From positions 1 through 49,953 of the forward strand of contig JAQXBV010000128.1 of NCBI GenBank assembly GCA_029252195.1: DNA of 49,953 bases. The letters run 5' to 3'. The notes beneath the pieces were generated by a model. That model did not search any database, had not been told where the DNA came from, and was given only the letters and a program-made list of their open reading frames with translations. The translations under genes and the position numbers were made by a program. Origin of the DNA: Yoonia sp. (lineage in GTDB: Bacteria; Pseudomonadota; Alphaproteobacteria; Rhodobacterales; Rhodobacteraceae). Each line of letters opens with the position of its first letter. The first letter of the stretch is position 1. Of this stretch, positions 8,642 through 15,910 are shown one piece after another.

Positions 8642-9634
8642 TTAATTCAGGGCCGCATCCGTGATTGCATGCGTCCAAGCGCCCTCAGGTGCTGCCGAAA
8701 TCACAGGATCAGAACCGCCAGCCAGAAGCGTATCAACGGTGCGCTGATAGTCGGCCTCATCCAGAGCCCCGTTTGAACCTGCTGTCAGCTTTGCGATCTC
8801 GCCCATCATGCGGACCTGATGGGCTTCGGTCTGCGCCCCGGTTTCATCATTGTCCAAGACAATGGCCGCCGCGGCCTCTGGGTTCGCTTCGGCCCACTTC
8901 CAACCCTTCATCGAAGCGCGCACGAAGCGGACCATCTTGTCGACGAAAACGGGATCTTCAAGATTGGCTTCAAGCGCATAGATACCATCCTCCAAGGTGG
9001 CAACGCCCTGCTCTTCATATTTGAACGTGACCAGATCATCCGCAGAAATCCCCGCGTCCAGAACCTGACCATATTCGTTATACGTCATCGTCGAAATGCA
9101 ATCGGCCTGACGCTGCAACAACGGATCGACGTTAAACCCCTGCTTGAGGACCGTCACGCCGTCTTCGCCGCCATCCGTCGAAATACCTGCCTGCGACATC
9201 CACGACAGGAACGGATATTCATTGCCAAAGAACCAAACGCCAATCGTCTTGCCTTTGAAATCTTCGACAGAGGTAATGCCCGTATCTTTCCAACACGTCA
9301 GCATCAGACCGGATGTCTTGAACGGCTGGGCGATATTCACCACAGGCAGGCCCTTCTCGCGGGCCGCGAGCGCAGATGGCATCCAGTTGAGCATGACATC
9401 AGCCCCGCCACCGGCAAGAACCTGCGGCGGCGCAATATCAGGGCCACCAGGAAGAATGGTCACATTCAGCCCTTCTTCCTCATAGAACCCTTCGTCGAGC
9501 GCCACATAATAGCCCGCGAACTGAGCCTGCGTGACCCACTGCAACTGAAGCTTTACATCATTCGGGGACGTTTCCGCAAACGCTGCCCCACCAAAACCAG
9601 CCGCAACAGCCGCCGCTAACATCATCGTTTTCAT
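8642..9634 (-). CDS. ABC transporter substrate-binding protein, NMT1/THI5-like, probable pyrimidine-related ligand
   Basis: A 330-residue periplasmic binding protein. Residues 1-20 are a signal peptide (MKTMMLAAAVAAGFGGAAFA), then the NMT1-type start VKLQLQWVTQAQFAGYYVAL and the ligand-domain segment GKTIGVWFFGNEYPF. ATG at 9634 follows GGAGGTCAATACG. An in-frame TTG at 9649 lies inside that ribosome site and is rejected. It follows the second permease by 51 bases and is the last gene before a terminator. Relatives bind thiamine precursors, riboflavin or pyrimidines. The surrounding dihydropyrimidinase operon makes a pyrimidine, hydantoin or ureido compound the best guess. Confidence 0.85.
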   Translation of the reverse strand: MKTMMLAAAVAAGFGGAAFAETSPNDVKLQLQWVTQAQFAGYYVALDEGFYEEEGLNVTILPGGPDIAPPQVLAGGGADVMLNWMPSALAAREKGLPVVNIAQPFKTSGLMLTCWKDTGITSVEDFKGKTIGVWFFGNEYPFLSWMSQAGISTDGGEDGVTVLKQGFNVDPLLQRQADCISTMTYNEYGQVLDAGISADDLVTFKYEEQGVATLEDGIYALEANLEDPVFVDKMVRFVRASMKGWKWAEANPEAAAAIVLDNDETGAQTEAHQVRMMGEIAKLTAGSNGALDEADYQRTVDTLLAGGSDPVISAAPEGAWTHAITDAALN

Positions 9635-9685
9635 CGTATTGACCTCCAAGTCAGTTGAATTGTTGAGCCCGTGCCGAATCGTTTC

Positions 9686-10531
9686 TTATGTTCGTTGTGA
9701 AGGGTGCCAAAACGTCACCCCTTTTTCGATCAGCGCAATCGCACCATAGAAAAAGCTTCCCGCCAGTGCCGCGACAACGATCTCGGCCCAGACCATATCA
9801 AGGGCCAACTGCCCCACACTCGTCGAAATTCGAAAGCCCATGCCAAGCGTCGGAGAGCCGAAAAACTCAGCCACGATCGCCCCCACAAGCGCAAGAGTCG
9901 TCGCTATCTTCAACCCATTGAAAATAAACGGCATCGCAGCAGGCAGGCGTAGCTTGAAAAGGGTTTGCCCATAGCTCGCCCCATAGGTCCGCATCAAATC
10001 TCGCTGCATGTCCGACGTATCACGCAGCCCCGCAACCGTATTCACGAGGATCGGGAAGAACACCATCACCACAACGACAGCCGCTTTCGATTGCCAGTCA
10101 AACCCGAACCACATCACAAGGATCGGCGCGGTCCCGACAATCGGCAATGCGGCCATGAAGTTGCCAACGGGAAGCAACCCCCGACGCAGAAAATCATACC
10201 GATCAACGACAATCGCAAGAAGAAACGCCGCCAGCCCACCGATGAAAAACCCCGACAAAGCGCCCTTTACAAAGGTCTGCACAAAGTCGGCCCAAAGGAT
10301 TGGCAGACTCTGCCCAAACGTCGCCGCAATCATGCTCGGCGGTGGCAGGATCACCAAAGGCACAGACAGCCCCCGCACGATCAGTTCCCAGATCAGCAAA
10401 ATCGTCACACCAAAGATCACGGGCACCGCGATTTGCACCGTGCGGCGTTTTGCATGGGGCCCATTGGCTAACCGCGCATTGAGCCCCCAGCCCATCGCCC
10501 ACAAAATCAAAGCGCCGACAATGTAAATCAC
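9686..10531 (-). CDS. ABC transporter permease, SsuC/ThiX-like (second permease)
   Basis: A 281-residue inner-membrane protein with about six or seven hydrophobic segments and the EAA-type loop at LMRTYGASYGQTLFKLRLPAAMPFIF, which contacts the ATPase. It starts four bases inside the previous permease gene (10528-10531), so translation is coupled. It resembles the other permease next to it, and the two probably form a heterodimeric channel for the NMT1-type binding protein. Confidence 0.87.
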   Translation of the reverse strand: MIYIVGALILWAMGWGLNARLANGPHAKRRTVQIAVPVIFGVTILLIWELIVRGLSVPLVILPPPSMIAATFGQSLPILWADFVQTFVKGALSGFFIGGLAAFLLAIVVDRYDFLRRGLLPVGNFMAALPIVGTAPILVMWFGFDWQSKAAVVVVMVFFPILVNTVAGLRDTSDMQRDLMRTYGASYGQTLFKLRLPAAMPFIFNGLKIATTLALVGAIVAEFFGSPTLGMGFRISTSVGQLALDMVWAEIVVAALAGSFFYGAIALIEKGVTFWHPSQRT

Positions 10532-11397
10532 GGGCGCTCTCCCATCTTGCGTAGTGTCATGCGCTCAATCAGCCCAACCAAAATAACCAGCCCCGCGGCA
10601 AGTATGGCCGCCGCAAACAGGGCCGACCAGATTTGCACAGTTTGACCGTAATACGAGCCCGCAAGTAGGCGTGCGCCCAAACCACGCACCGCGCCTGTCG
10701 GCAACTCTCCGACAATCGCCCCGACCAGCGATGCGGCAACGCCGATTTTCAGCGAGGCAAACAGGTAAGGCACCGACGCAGGCAGCCGCAGCAGCCACAA
10801 CCGCTGCGCATTACTGGCCGAATATGTCCGCAGCAAATCAAGCTGCATGGCATCAGGGCTGCGCAGCCCTTTGACCATGCCAACGACAACGGGAAAGAAC
10901 GATAAGTAGGCACTAATAACGGCTTTTGGTAGCAAGCCTTGAACCCCGACGGAATAGAGCACCACGATAATCATTGGCGCAATCGCGATAATCGGGATCG
11001 TTTGACTGACAATCGCCCATGGCATCACGCTCATATCCATCGTCCTGCTATGCACGATCCCGATGGCCAAAAGCACGCCCAAAGTCGTTCCGATCCCAAA
11101 GCCCAAAAGCGTCGCACTCAACGTGATCCACCCATGATAGACTAGCGATTTTTTCGACGTGACGGATTTCATCACCGTCGTATCCCAGAGCTCGGCCGCG
11201 ACTTGATGCGGCGCGGGCAACCTTGGCCGTTCCTGCGACCAAGAATCGACGATGTGCTCGGTCGTTGTCATCGTCTCTCCAGACCGCTCAAGCTGCTGGA
11301 TCGTCCACGCCGCATTCATCGGAATGCACGTCGCATACCAAAGCGCAATAATGACACCCAACACCGCTAAAACTGGCAGGATAGAGCGCTTAAACAT
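10528..11397 (-). CDS. ABC transporter permease, SsuC/ThiX-like (first permease)
   Basis: A 289-residue permease with about six membrane segments and an EAA loop at LLRTYSASNAQRLWLLRLPAS. ATG at 11397 (MFKRSILPVLAVLG) is chosen. A GTG ten codons upstream gives a polar leader without homology and no ribosome site. The chosen start overlaps the ATPase stop by eight bases, the same overlap length seen elsewhere in this operon. Residues 25-75 form a longer periplasmic stretch than in the partner permease. Confidence 0.86.
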   Translation of the reverse strand: MFKRSILPVLAVLGVIIALWYATCIPMNAAWTIQQLERSGETMTTTEHIVDSWSQERPRLPAPHQVAAELWDTTVMKSVTSKKSLVYHGWITLSATLLGFGIGTTLGVLLAIGIVHSRTMDMSVMPWAIVSQTIPIIAIAPMIIVVLYSVGVQGLLPKAVISAYLSFFPVVVGMVKGLRSPDAMQLDLLRTYSASNAQRLWLLRLPASVPYLFASLKIGVAASLVGAIVGELPTGAVRGLGARLLAGSYYGQTVQIWSALFAAAILAAGLVILVGLIERMTLRKMGERP

Positions 11398-12172
11398 CGC
11401 CTTGATGCCCCGCCCGCAAGCCGTCACGCACGCGGTGCGCGATCTCTATAAACTCTTTGCTGTCGCGAATATCCAAAGGGCGTTCGCGGGGTAGCGGACT
11501 GTCGATCACATCTGTGATCCGCCCTGGCCTTGGCGACATCACGACTATTTTTGTCGAGAGATACACCGCTTCGGGGATCGAATGGGTCACAAACCCAATC
11601 GTCTTTTCAGTCCTTGCCCAAAGTGCGAGCAACTGCTCGTTCAAATGGTCACGCACGATCTCATCCAGCGCCCCAAACGGCTCATCCATCAGCAAGATAT
11701 CAGCATCAAACGCCAGCGCCCGCGCGATACTCGCCCGCTGCTGCATGCCGCCAGACAACTGCCAAGGAAACTTCTTCTCGAACCCTGACAGATCGACCAA
11801 TTCCATAACGCGGGCCACACGCTCGGCTTGCTCCGCCTTCGAGAACCCCATGATTTCCAAAGGCAGCTTGATATTGCCACCAATCGTGCGCCAAGGATAA
11901 AGCCCTGCGGCCTGGAAGACGTAGCCGTAAGCGCGCGCTTTGCGTGCCTCATCAGGGGTCATTCCATTCACGGAAATCTGCCCGCCCGTCGGCTGCTCCA
12001 GCCCCGCGATACATCGCAAAAAAGTCGTCTTACCGCAACCAGACGGCCCGATAAACGAAACAAACTCACCCTTTTCGATCTCAAGGTTCACATCCTTAAG
12101 CGCGTGCACAGGACCATCGTTCGTCTGAAACGTCAGATCGAGGTTTTTGGCTGAAATGATCAAGTTAGACAC
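11390..12172 (-). CDS. ABC transporter ATP-binding protein, SsuB/TauB-like
   Basis: A 260-residue ATPase with Walker A GPSGCGKTT (about 42-50), signature LSGGMQQR, Walker B LLMDEPFGALDE and switch histidine in VTHS. GTG at 12172 (MSNLIISAKNLDLTF) is chosen because it matches the family N-terminus and overlaps the dihydropyrimidinase stop by eight bases. An adjacent GTG lies one codon upstream. It powers the two-permease importer encoded downstream. SsuB/TauB/ThiZ relatives import small organic compounds. Ligand here inferred from operon context. Confidence 0.87.
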   Translation of the reverse strand: MSNLIISAKNLDLTFQTNDGPVHALKDVNLEIEKGEFVSFIGPSGCGKTTFLRCIAGLEQPTGGQISVNGMTPDEARKARAYGYVFQAAGLYPWRTIGGNIKLPLEIMGFSKAEQAERVARVMELVDLSGFEKKFPWQLSGGMQQRASIARALAFDADILLMDEPFGALDEIVRDHLNEQLLALWARTEKTIGFVTHSIPEAVYLSTKIVVMSPRPGRITDVIDSPLPRERPLDIRDSKEFIEIAHRVRDGLRAGHQGDV

Positions 12173-13619
12173 CACTCGCAGGAATACCCGACCGCTCAAC
12201 AGGGCGCGGCGCGGTCAGTTCTTTCCATGATGACAGCGCCTTGTTCACCGCCGTATTCGGCTCACGCTTTACAAACTTGCCGTGGCCTTCTTGGGTACGA
12301 ACCTCACCGTCATAAATCGCGACCTGCCCGCGTGTCAGCGTGAACCTTGGCAGGCCCTTCACCTCCTTGCCTTCAAACACGTTGTAATCAATCGCGGACT
12401 GCTGGGTCTTGGCCGTAATCGTCTTGGCTTTCTCAGGGTCCCAGACCACCAGATCGGCATCAGCACCAACCAGAACCGCGCCCTTTTTCGGGTAACAATT
12501 CAAAATCTTGGCGATATTCGTCGAGGTGACGGCGACAAATTCGTTCATCGTCAAACGGCCAGTGGCGACGCCGTAAGTCCAAAGCATCGGCATCCGATCC
12601 TCTAGCCCACCTGTACCATTGGGGATCTTGGTGAAATCGCTGACGCCGTAACGTTTCTGCTCGGTCGTGAACGCACAGTGATCCGTGGCGACCACGCTCA
12701 AGGACCCGCTTTGCAGACCCGCCCAAAGGCTATCTTGATGTTGTTTATTGCGGAACGGCGGCGACATCACGCGGCGCGCGGCATGATCCCAATCTTGGTT
12801 GAAATACTCGCTCTCATCCAAGGTCAAATGCTGGATAAGCGGCTCGCCCCAAACGCGCTTGCCCTGCATCCGCGCACGGCGAATTGCCTCGTGGGAATCC
12901 TCGCAAGAGGTATGCACCACATAAAGCGGAACGCCTGCCATATCGGCGATCATAATCGCGCGATTAGTCGCTTCACCCTCGACCTGCGGCGGGCGGGAAT
13001 AGGCGTGCGCCTCTGGGCCGGTATTGCCAGCCGCCAGCAATTTGGCAGAGAGTTCCGCGACAACATCACCATTCTCGGCATGGACCATCGCGATTCCACC
13101 AAGCTCGGCCAAACGATTGAACGAGGCATACATCTCGTCGTCATTCACCATCAACGCGCCTTTATAGGCCATGAAGTGTTTAAACGTGTTGATTCCGCGA
13201 TCACGGATCACGGTTTCCATCTCGTTGAAAACCTGCTCGCCCCACCAAGTGACGGCCATATGGAACGAATAATCACAATTCGCGCGGCCTGATTTGTTGT
13301 CCCACATTTGAAGCGCATCGTGCAGCCCCTGACCGGGCGCAGGCAATGAAAAATCGACAACCATTGTCGTGCCGCCCGAAAGCGCCGCACGGGTGCCGCT
13401 CTCGAAATCATCCGTGGAATAGGTGCCCATAAACGGCATCTCAAGGTGGGTATGCGGGTCAATACCGCCGGGCATCACATAACATCCGGTCGCATCCAAT
13501 TGCTCGTCACCCGACAGGTTCGGCCCGATCTGTGTGATCACGCCACCTTCGATCAGCACATCCGCCTTATAGGTCAGATCGGCCGTTACAATCGTTCCAT
13601 TCTTGATCACTGTGGACAT
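12165..13619 (-). CDS. hydA: Dihydropyrimidinase (D-hydantoinase)
   Basis: A 484-residue cyclic amidohydrolase that opens dihydrouracil or dihydrothymine to the N-carbamoyl-beta-amino acid. The binuclear zinc site is visible: HTH at 56-58, the carbamylated lysine in FMAYKGALM (K153), H180 in VHAENGD, H236 in VVHTSCED and D313 in ATDHCAFTTEQK. TAAAGGAGACCCAAG precedes the ATG. It follows the small lipoprotein gene by 12 bases and is followed by the ABC importer genes. It catalyses the second step of reductive pyrimidine degradation, after PreTA and before the amidohydrolase at 13778-15028. Confidence 0.95.
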   Translation of the reverse strand: MSTVIKNGTIVTADLTYKADVLIEGGVITQIGPNLSGDEQLDATGCYVMPGGIDPHTHLEMPFMGTYSTDDFESGTRAALSGGTTMVVDFSLPAPGQGLHDALQMWDNKSGRANCDYSFHMAVTWWGEQVFNEMETVIRDRGINTFKHFMAYKGALMVNDDEMYASFNRLAELGGIAMVHAENGDVVAELSAKLLAAGNTGPEAHAYSRPPQVEGEATNRAIMIADMAGVPLYVVHTSCEDSHEAIRRARMQGKRVWGEPLIQHLTLDESEYFNQDWDHAARRVMSPPFRNKQHQDSLWAGLQSGSLSVVATDHCAFTTEQKRYGVSDFTKIPNGTGGLEDRMPMLWTYGVATGRLTMNEFVAVTSTNIAKILNCYPKKGAVLVGADADLVVWDPEKAKTITAKTQQSAIDYNVFEGKEVKGLPRFTLTRGQVAIYDGEVRTQEGHGKFVKREPNTAVNKALSSWKELTAPRPVERSGIPASGV

Positions 13620-13631
13620 CTTGGGTCTCCT

Positions 13632-13781
13632 TTAGAGCGGAATACAAATCGGGTCGCGGTTGACCCCGGTGCGATCATTGTCGCTTGGCAGGGCCTCTTC
13701 GACAGATAGCGGCAAGAAGCGGGGTGCCGCAGGTGGACGGGCGCAGGCAGAGAGCAAGACCATGACGCCTGCGATCCTCAC
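13632..13781 (-). CDS. Small predicted lipoprotein (49 residues) within the pyrimidine operon
   Basis: This short frame starts at GTG 13781, overlapping the TGA of the upstream amidohydrolase in a four-base GTGA junction, and stops 12 bases before dihydropyrimidinase. The N-terminus is a lipoprotein signal: basic residue, hydrophobic core and the lipobox LLSAC (VRIAGVMVLLSACARPP), giving a mature peptide of about 37 residues anchored in a membrane. The mature part is Pro- and Ala-rich at its start and ends NRDPICIPL with a second cysteine. The tight overlap and exact fit between two operon genes argue that it is real. No function is recognised. A periplasm-facing accessory of the importer or pathway is possible but unsupported. 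Confidence 0.7.
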   Translation of the reverse strand: MRIAGVMVLLSACARPPAAPRFLPLSVEEALPSDNDRTGVNRDPICIPL

Positions 13782-15028
13782 ACAACAATCCCTGCCGTTT
13801 CAATCACGGCGTGAAAAAGCACATCCGCACCAGCCGCCGCCCATTCCTTGGAAATCTCCTCGGCTTCATTATGGCTTAACCCATCGACGCATGGGCACAT
13901 CACCATTGCGGTGGGCGCAACGAGATTGATCCAGCAGGCATCATGTCCGGCACCAGAAATCAAATCCATGTGGGAATAACCCAAGCGTTCGGCCGCACTG
14001 CGCACCGCCGTTACGCAGCCCTCATCGAAGGTCACAGGGTCAAAATGGCCGACAGGCTCTATCGTCATAGCCAGCCCCAAAGCCTTAGCAATTGCAGCCG
14101 CTTCGGCCTCAAACCTTGCGCGCATGGCAGTCAATTTCGCCAAATCAGGCGAACGGAAATCAATCGTAAACACGCATTTTCCGGGAATCACATTGCGGCT
14201 ATTGGGATAGACATTGCACTGGCCAATCGCGCCTACCGCACCCGGTTGATTGTCCATCGCAATCGTATGCACAAGCTCGGTCATCCGCGCCATGCCAAGA
14301 CCCGCATTCACCCGCATATTCATTGGTGTAGACCCTGTATGAGCGTCTTTACCAATCAGCGTGACCTCTAACCACCAAAGCCCCTGACCATGGGTGACGA
14401 CGCCAATCTGCTTGCCCTCAGCCTCCAAAATCGGCCCCTGTTCGATATGCAATTCAAAGAAGGCGTGCATCTTGCGATCCCCCACTTTTTCATCGCCACG
14501 CCAGCCAATCCGCTGCAACTCATCGCCAAACTTTTTACCCTCTGCGTCAAAGCGGTCATAGGCCCAGTCTTGGTCGTGCATACCCGCAAACACACCCGAG
14601 GCAAGCATCGCCGGCGGGTAGCGCGTGCCCTCTTCATTCGTCCAGTTCGTCACGACAATCGGGTGCTTGGTCTTGATGTCGAGGTCATTCATCGTGCGCA
14701 AAATCTCAAGCCCGCCAAGGACACCAAGGACACCGTCATATTTACCGCCAGTTGGCTGCGTATCCAGATGCGAGCCAACATAGACAGGCAGCGCCTCCGG
14801 ATCGGTGCCCTCACGGCGCGCAAACATATTGCCCATCTGGTCAAGGCCCATCTCACAGCCCGCAGCCTTGCACCAATCCTGAAACAAGTGCCGCCCTTGG
14901 CTGTCAAAATCCGTCAAAGTCTGCCGGTTGTTCCCGCCTGCAACACCGGGGCCGATCTTGGCCATTTCCATCAGACTATCCCAGAGCCGCTCTGGGTTAA
15001 TCCGTAAATTCTGTGCAGGGGCAGTCAT
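13778..15028 (-). CDS. hyuC: Zn-dependent amidohydrolase, M20 hydantoinase/carbamoylase family; probable beta-ureidopropionase
   Basis: A 416-residue enzyme that removes the carbamoyl group from N-carbamoyl amino acids. Metal ligands of the M20 family can be seen: H87 in GSHLDTQPTGG, D98 in KYDGVLG, E132-E133 in TNEEGTRYPP and H194 in ELHIEQGPIL, with a late histidine in GLSHNEAEE. AAAGGAGAAACTG precedes the ATG. It is the first gene of the operon and diverges from the RutR-like regulator. Next to dihydropyrimidinase and preTA, the expected substrates are N-carbamoyl-beta-alanine and its methyl derivative. Allantoate or N-carbamoyl-L-amino acids are alternatives that sequence alone does not exclude. 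Confidence 0.9.
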   Translation of the reverse strand: MTAPAQNLRINPERLWDSLMEMAKIGPGVAGGNNRQTLTDFDSQGRHLFQDWCKAAGCEMGLDQMGNMFARREGTDPEALPVYVGSHLDTQPTGGKYDGVLGVLGGLEILRTMNDLDIKTKHPIVVTNWTNEEGTRYPPAMLASGVFAGMHDQDWAYDRFDAEGKKFGDELQRIGWRGDEKVGDRKMHAFFELHIEQGPILEAEGKQIGVVTHGQGLWWLEVTLIGKDAHTGSTPMNMRVNAGLGMARMTELVHTIAMDNQPGAVGAIGQCNVYPNSRNVIPGKCVFTIDFRSPDLAKLTAMRARFEAEAAAIAKALGLAMTIEPVGHFDPVTFDEGCVTAVRSAAERLGYSHMDLISGAGHDACWINLVAPTAMVMCPCVDGLSHNEAEEISKEWAAAGADVLFHAVIETAGIVV

Positions 15029-15095
15029 CAGTTTCTCCTTTCGGGAAACCGTTTGGCAGGCTCGGGGAGGAAACCGCCCGCCAAACAGTTATGTT

Positions 15096-15111
15096 TTGAC
15101 CATCCGGTCAA
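15096..15111. promoter_or_regulatory. RutR-type operator in the divergent hyuC / regulator promoter region
   Basis: TTGACCATCCGGTCAA is a 16-bp inverted repeat that matches the published E. coli RutR consensus TTGACCAnnTGGTCAA at 13 of the 14 specified positions. It lies in the 212-base gap between hyuC (starts 15028) and the regulator gene (starts 15241), whose product strongly resembles RutR. It should control hyuC and probably the regulator itself. Confidence 0.8.
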
Positions 15112-15160
15112 AGCTACGCTATCAGGGAGCAAATATCTGTCAAGTTTTCCGCACAGATTT

Positions 15161-15185
15161 TGGTCAAACAGCGGTGTTTAACACC
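15161..15185. promoter_or_regulatory. Half RutR site plus 13-bp palindrome upstream of the regulator
   Basis: TGGTCAA (15161-15167) repeats one half of the RutR box, and GGTGTTTAACACC (15173-15185) is a perfect inverted repeat around one central base. Both lie in the leader of the regulator gene. They may be a second, weaker control site, but a match to a known consensus is lacking for the palindrome. Confidence 0.35.
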
Positions 15186-15240
15186 AAGTGGTCGTTTTTT
15201 TTTGAGAAATGGTAAAATATTGTGCATAAGCTGGATCGAG

Positions 15241-15840
15241 ATGAAAAAACCAGAAACACGTATCCAGAAGAAGAACCGCGCCGCCATCCTTTCGGCTGGA
15301 CTGGACGTGTTTTCGCAATTCGGCTTTCGCGGTGCGACCCTTGATCAAATTGCAGAGGCTGCGGGGCTGTCAAAGCCGAACCTGCTTTATTACTTTCCGT
15401 CCAAGGAAGAGATCCACCAGCAGTTGTTGACCAGCCTGCTTTCCACGTGGCTCGATCCCTTGCGCAAGATGAACGACTCAGGCGACCCGATCGAAGAAAT
15501 TCTCGGATATGCCAAACGGAAACTTGCATTGAGTCGCGATTTCCCGCGTGAGAGCCGTCTTTTTGCGAATGAAATTTTACAAGGCGCACCACGATTGGGC
15601 GATTCAATGCCTGCGCTCAATGCGCTCGTCGACAAAAAGGCAACGGTCATCAACGGATGGGCAAAAGCAGGCAGAATAGCAGCAATAGACCCATATCACC
15701 TGTTGTTTTTGATCTGGGCGCAGACCCAGCATTACGCTGATTTTGACGTGCAAGTGCGTGCGGTCTTGGGGCGCGACGATCCTTTTCCAGAGGCCGCGAC
15801 CTTTATGGAACATATGTTACGACGCACATTGGCACCCTAA
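15241..15840 (+). CDS. rutR: TetR family transcriptional regulator, RutR-like (pyrimidine-responsive)
   Basis: A 199-residue repressor. The N-terminal helix-turn-helix (about residues 12-58) reads FSQFGFRGATLDQIAEAAGL and continues SKPNLLYYFPSKEEI, almost the same as E. coli RutR. The C-terminal ligand domain shares LKLALSRDFPRESRLF-like and HLLFLIWAQTQHYADF segments with it. In E. coli, uracil or thymine releases RutR from DNA. ATG at 15241 is chosen by homology. A longer open frame upstream lacks similarity. Its gene diverges from the pyrimidine operon, with a near-consensus RutR box between. The target here would be the reductive pathway rather than the E. coli rut genes, which are absent from the window. 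Confidence 0.9.
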   Translation: MKKPETRIQKKNRAAILSAGLDVFSQFGFRGATLDQIAEAAGLSKPNLLYYFPSKEEIHQQLLTSLLSTWLDPLRKMNDSGDPIEEILGYAKRKLALSRDFPRESRLFANEILQGAPRLGDSMPALNALVDKKATVINGWAKAGRIAAIDPYHLLFLIWAQTQHYADFDVQVRAVLGRDDPFPEAATFMEHMLRRTLAP

Positions 15841-15910
15841 AATAATGCCCCTTGTGAGTGGATCAAAGCAGGCATAAATCAGCGCGAGAATTCCTAATTG
15901 GCCAACGGTC

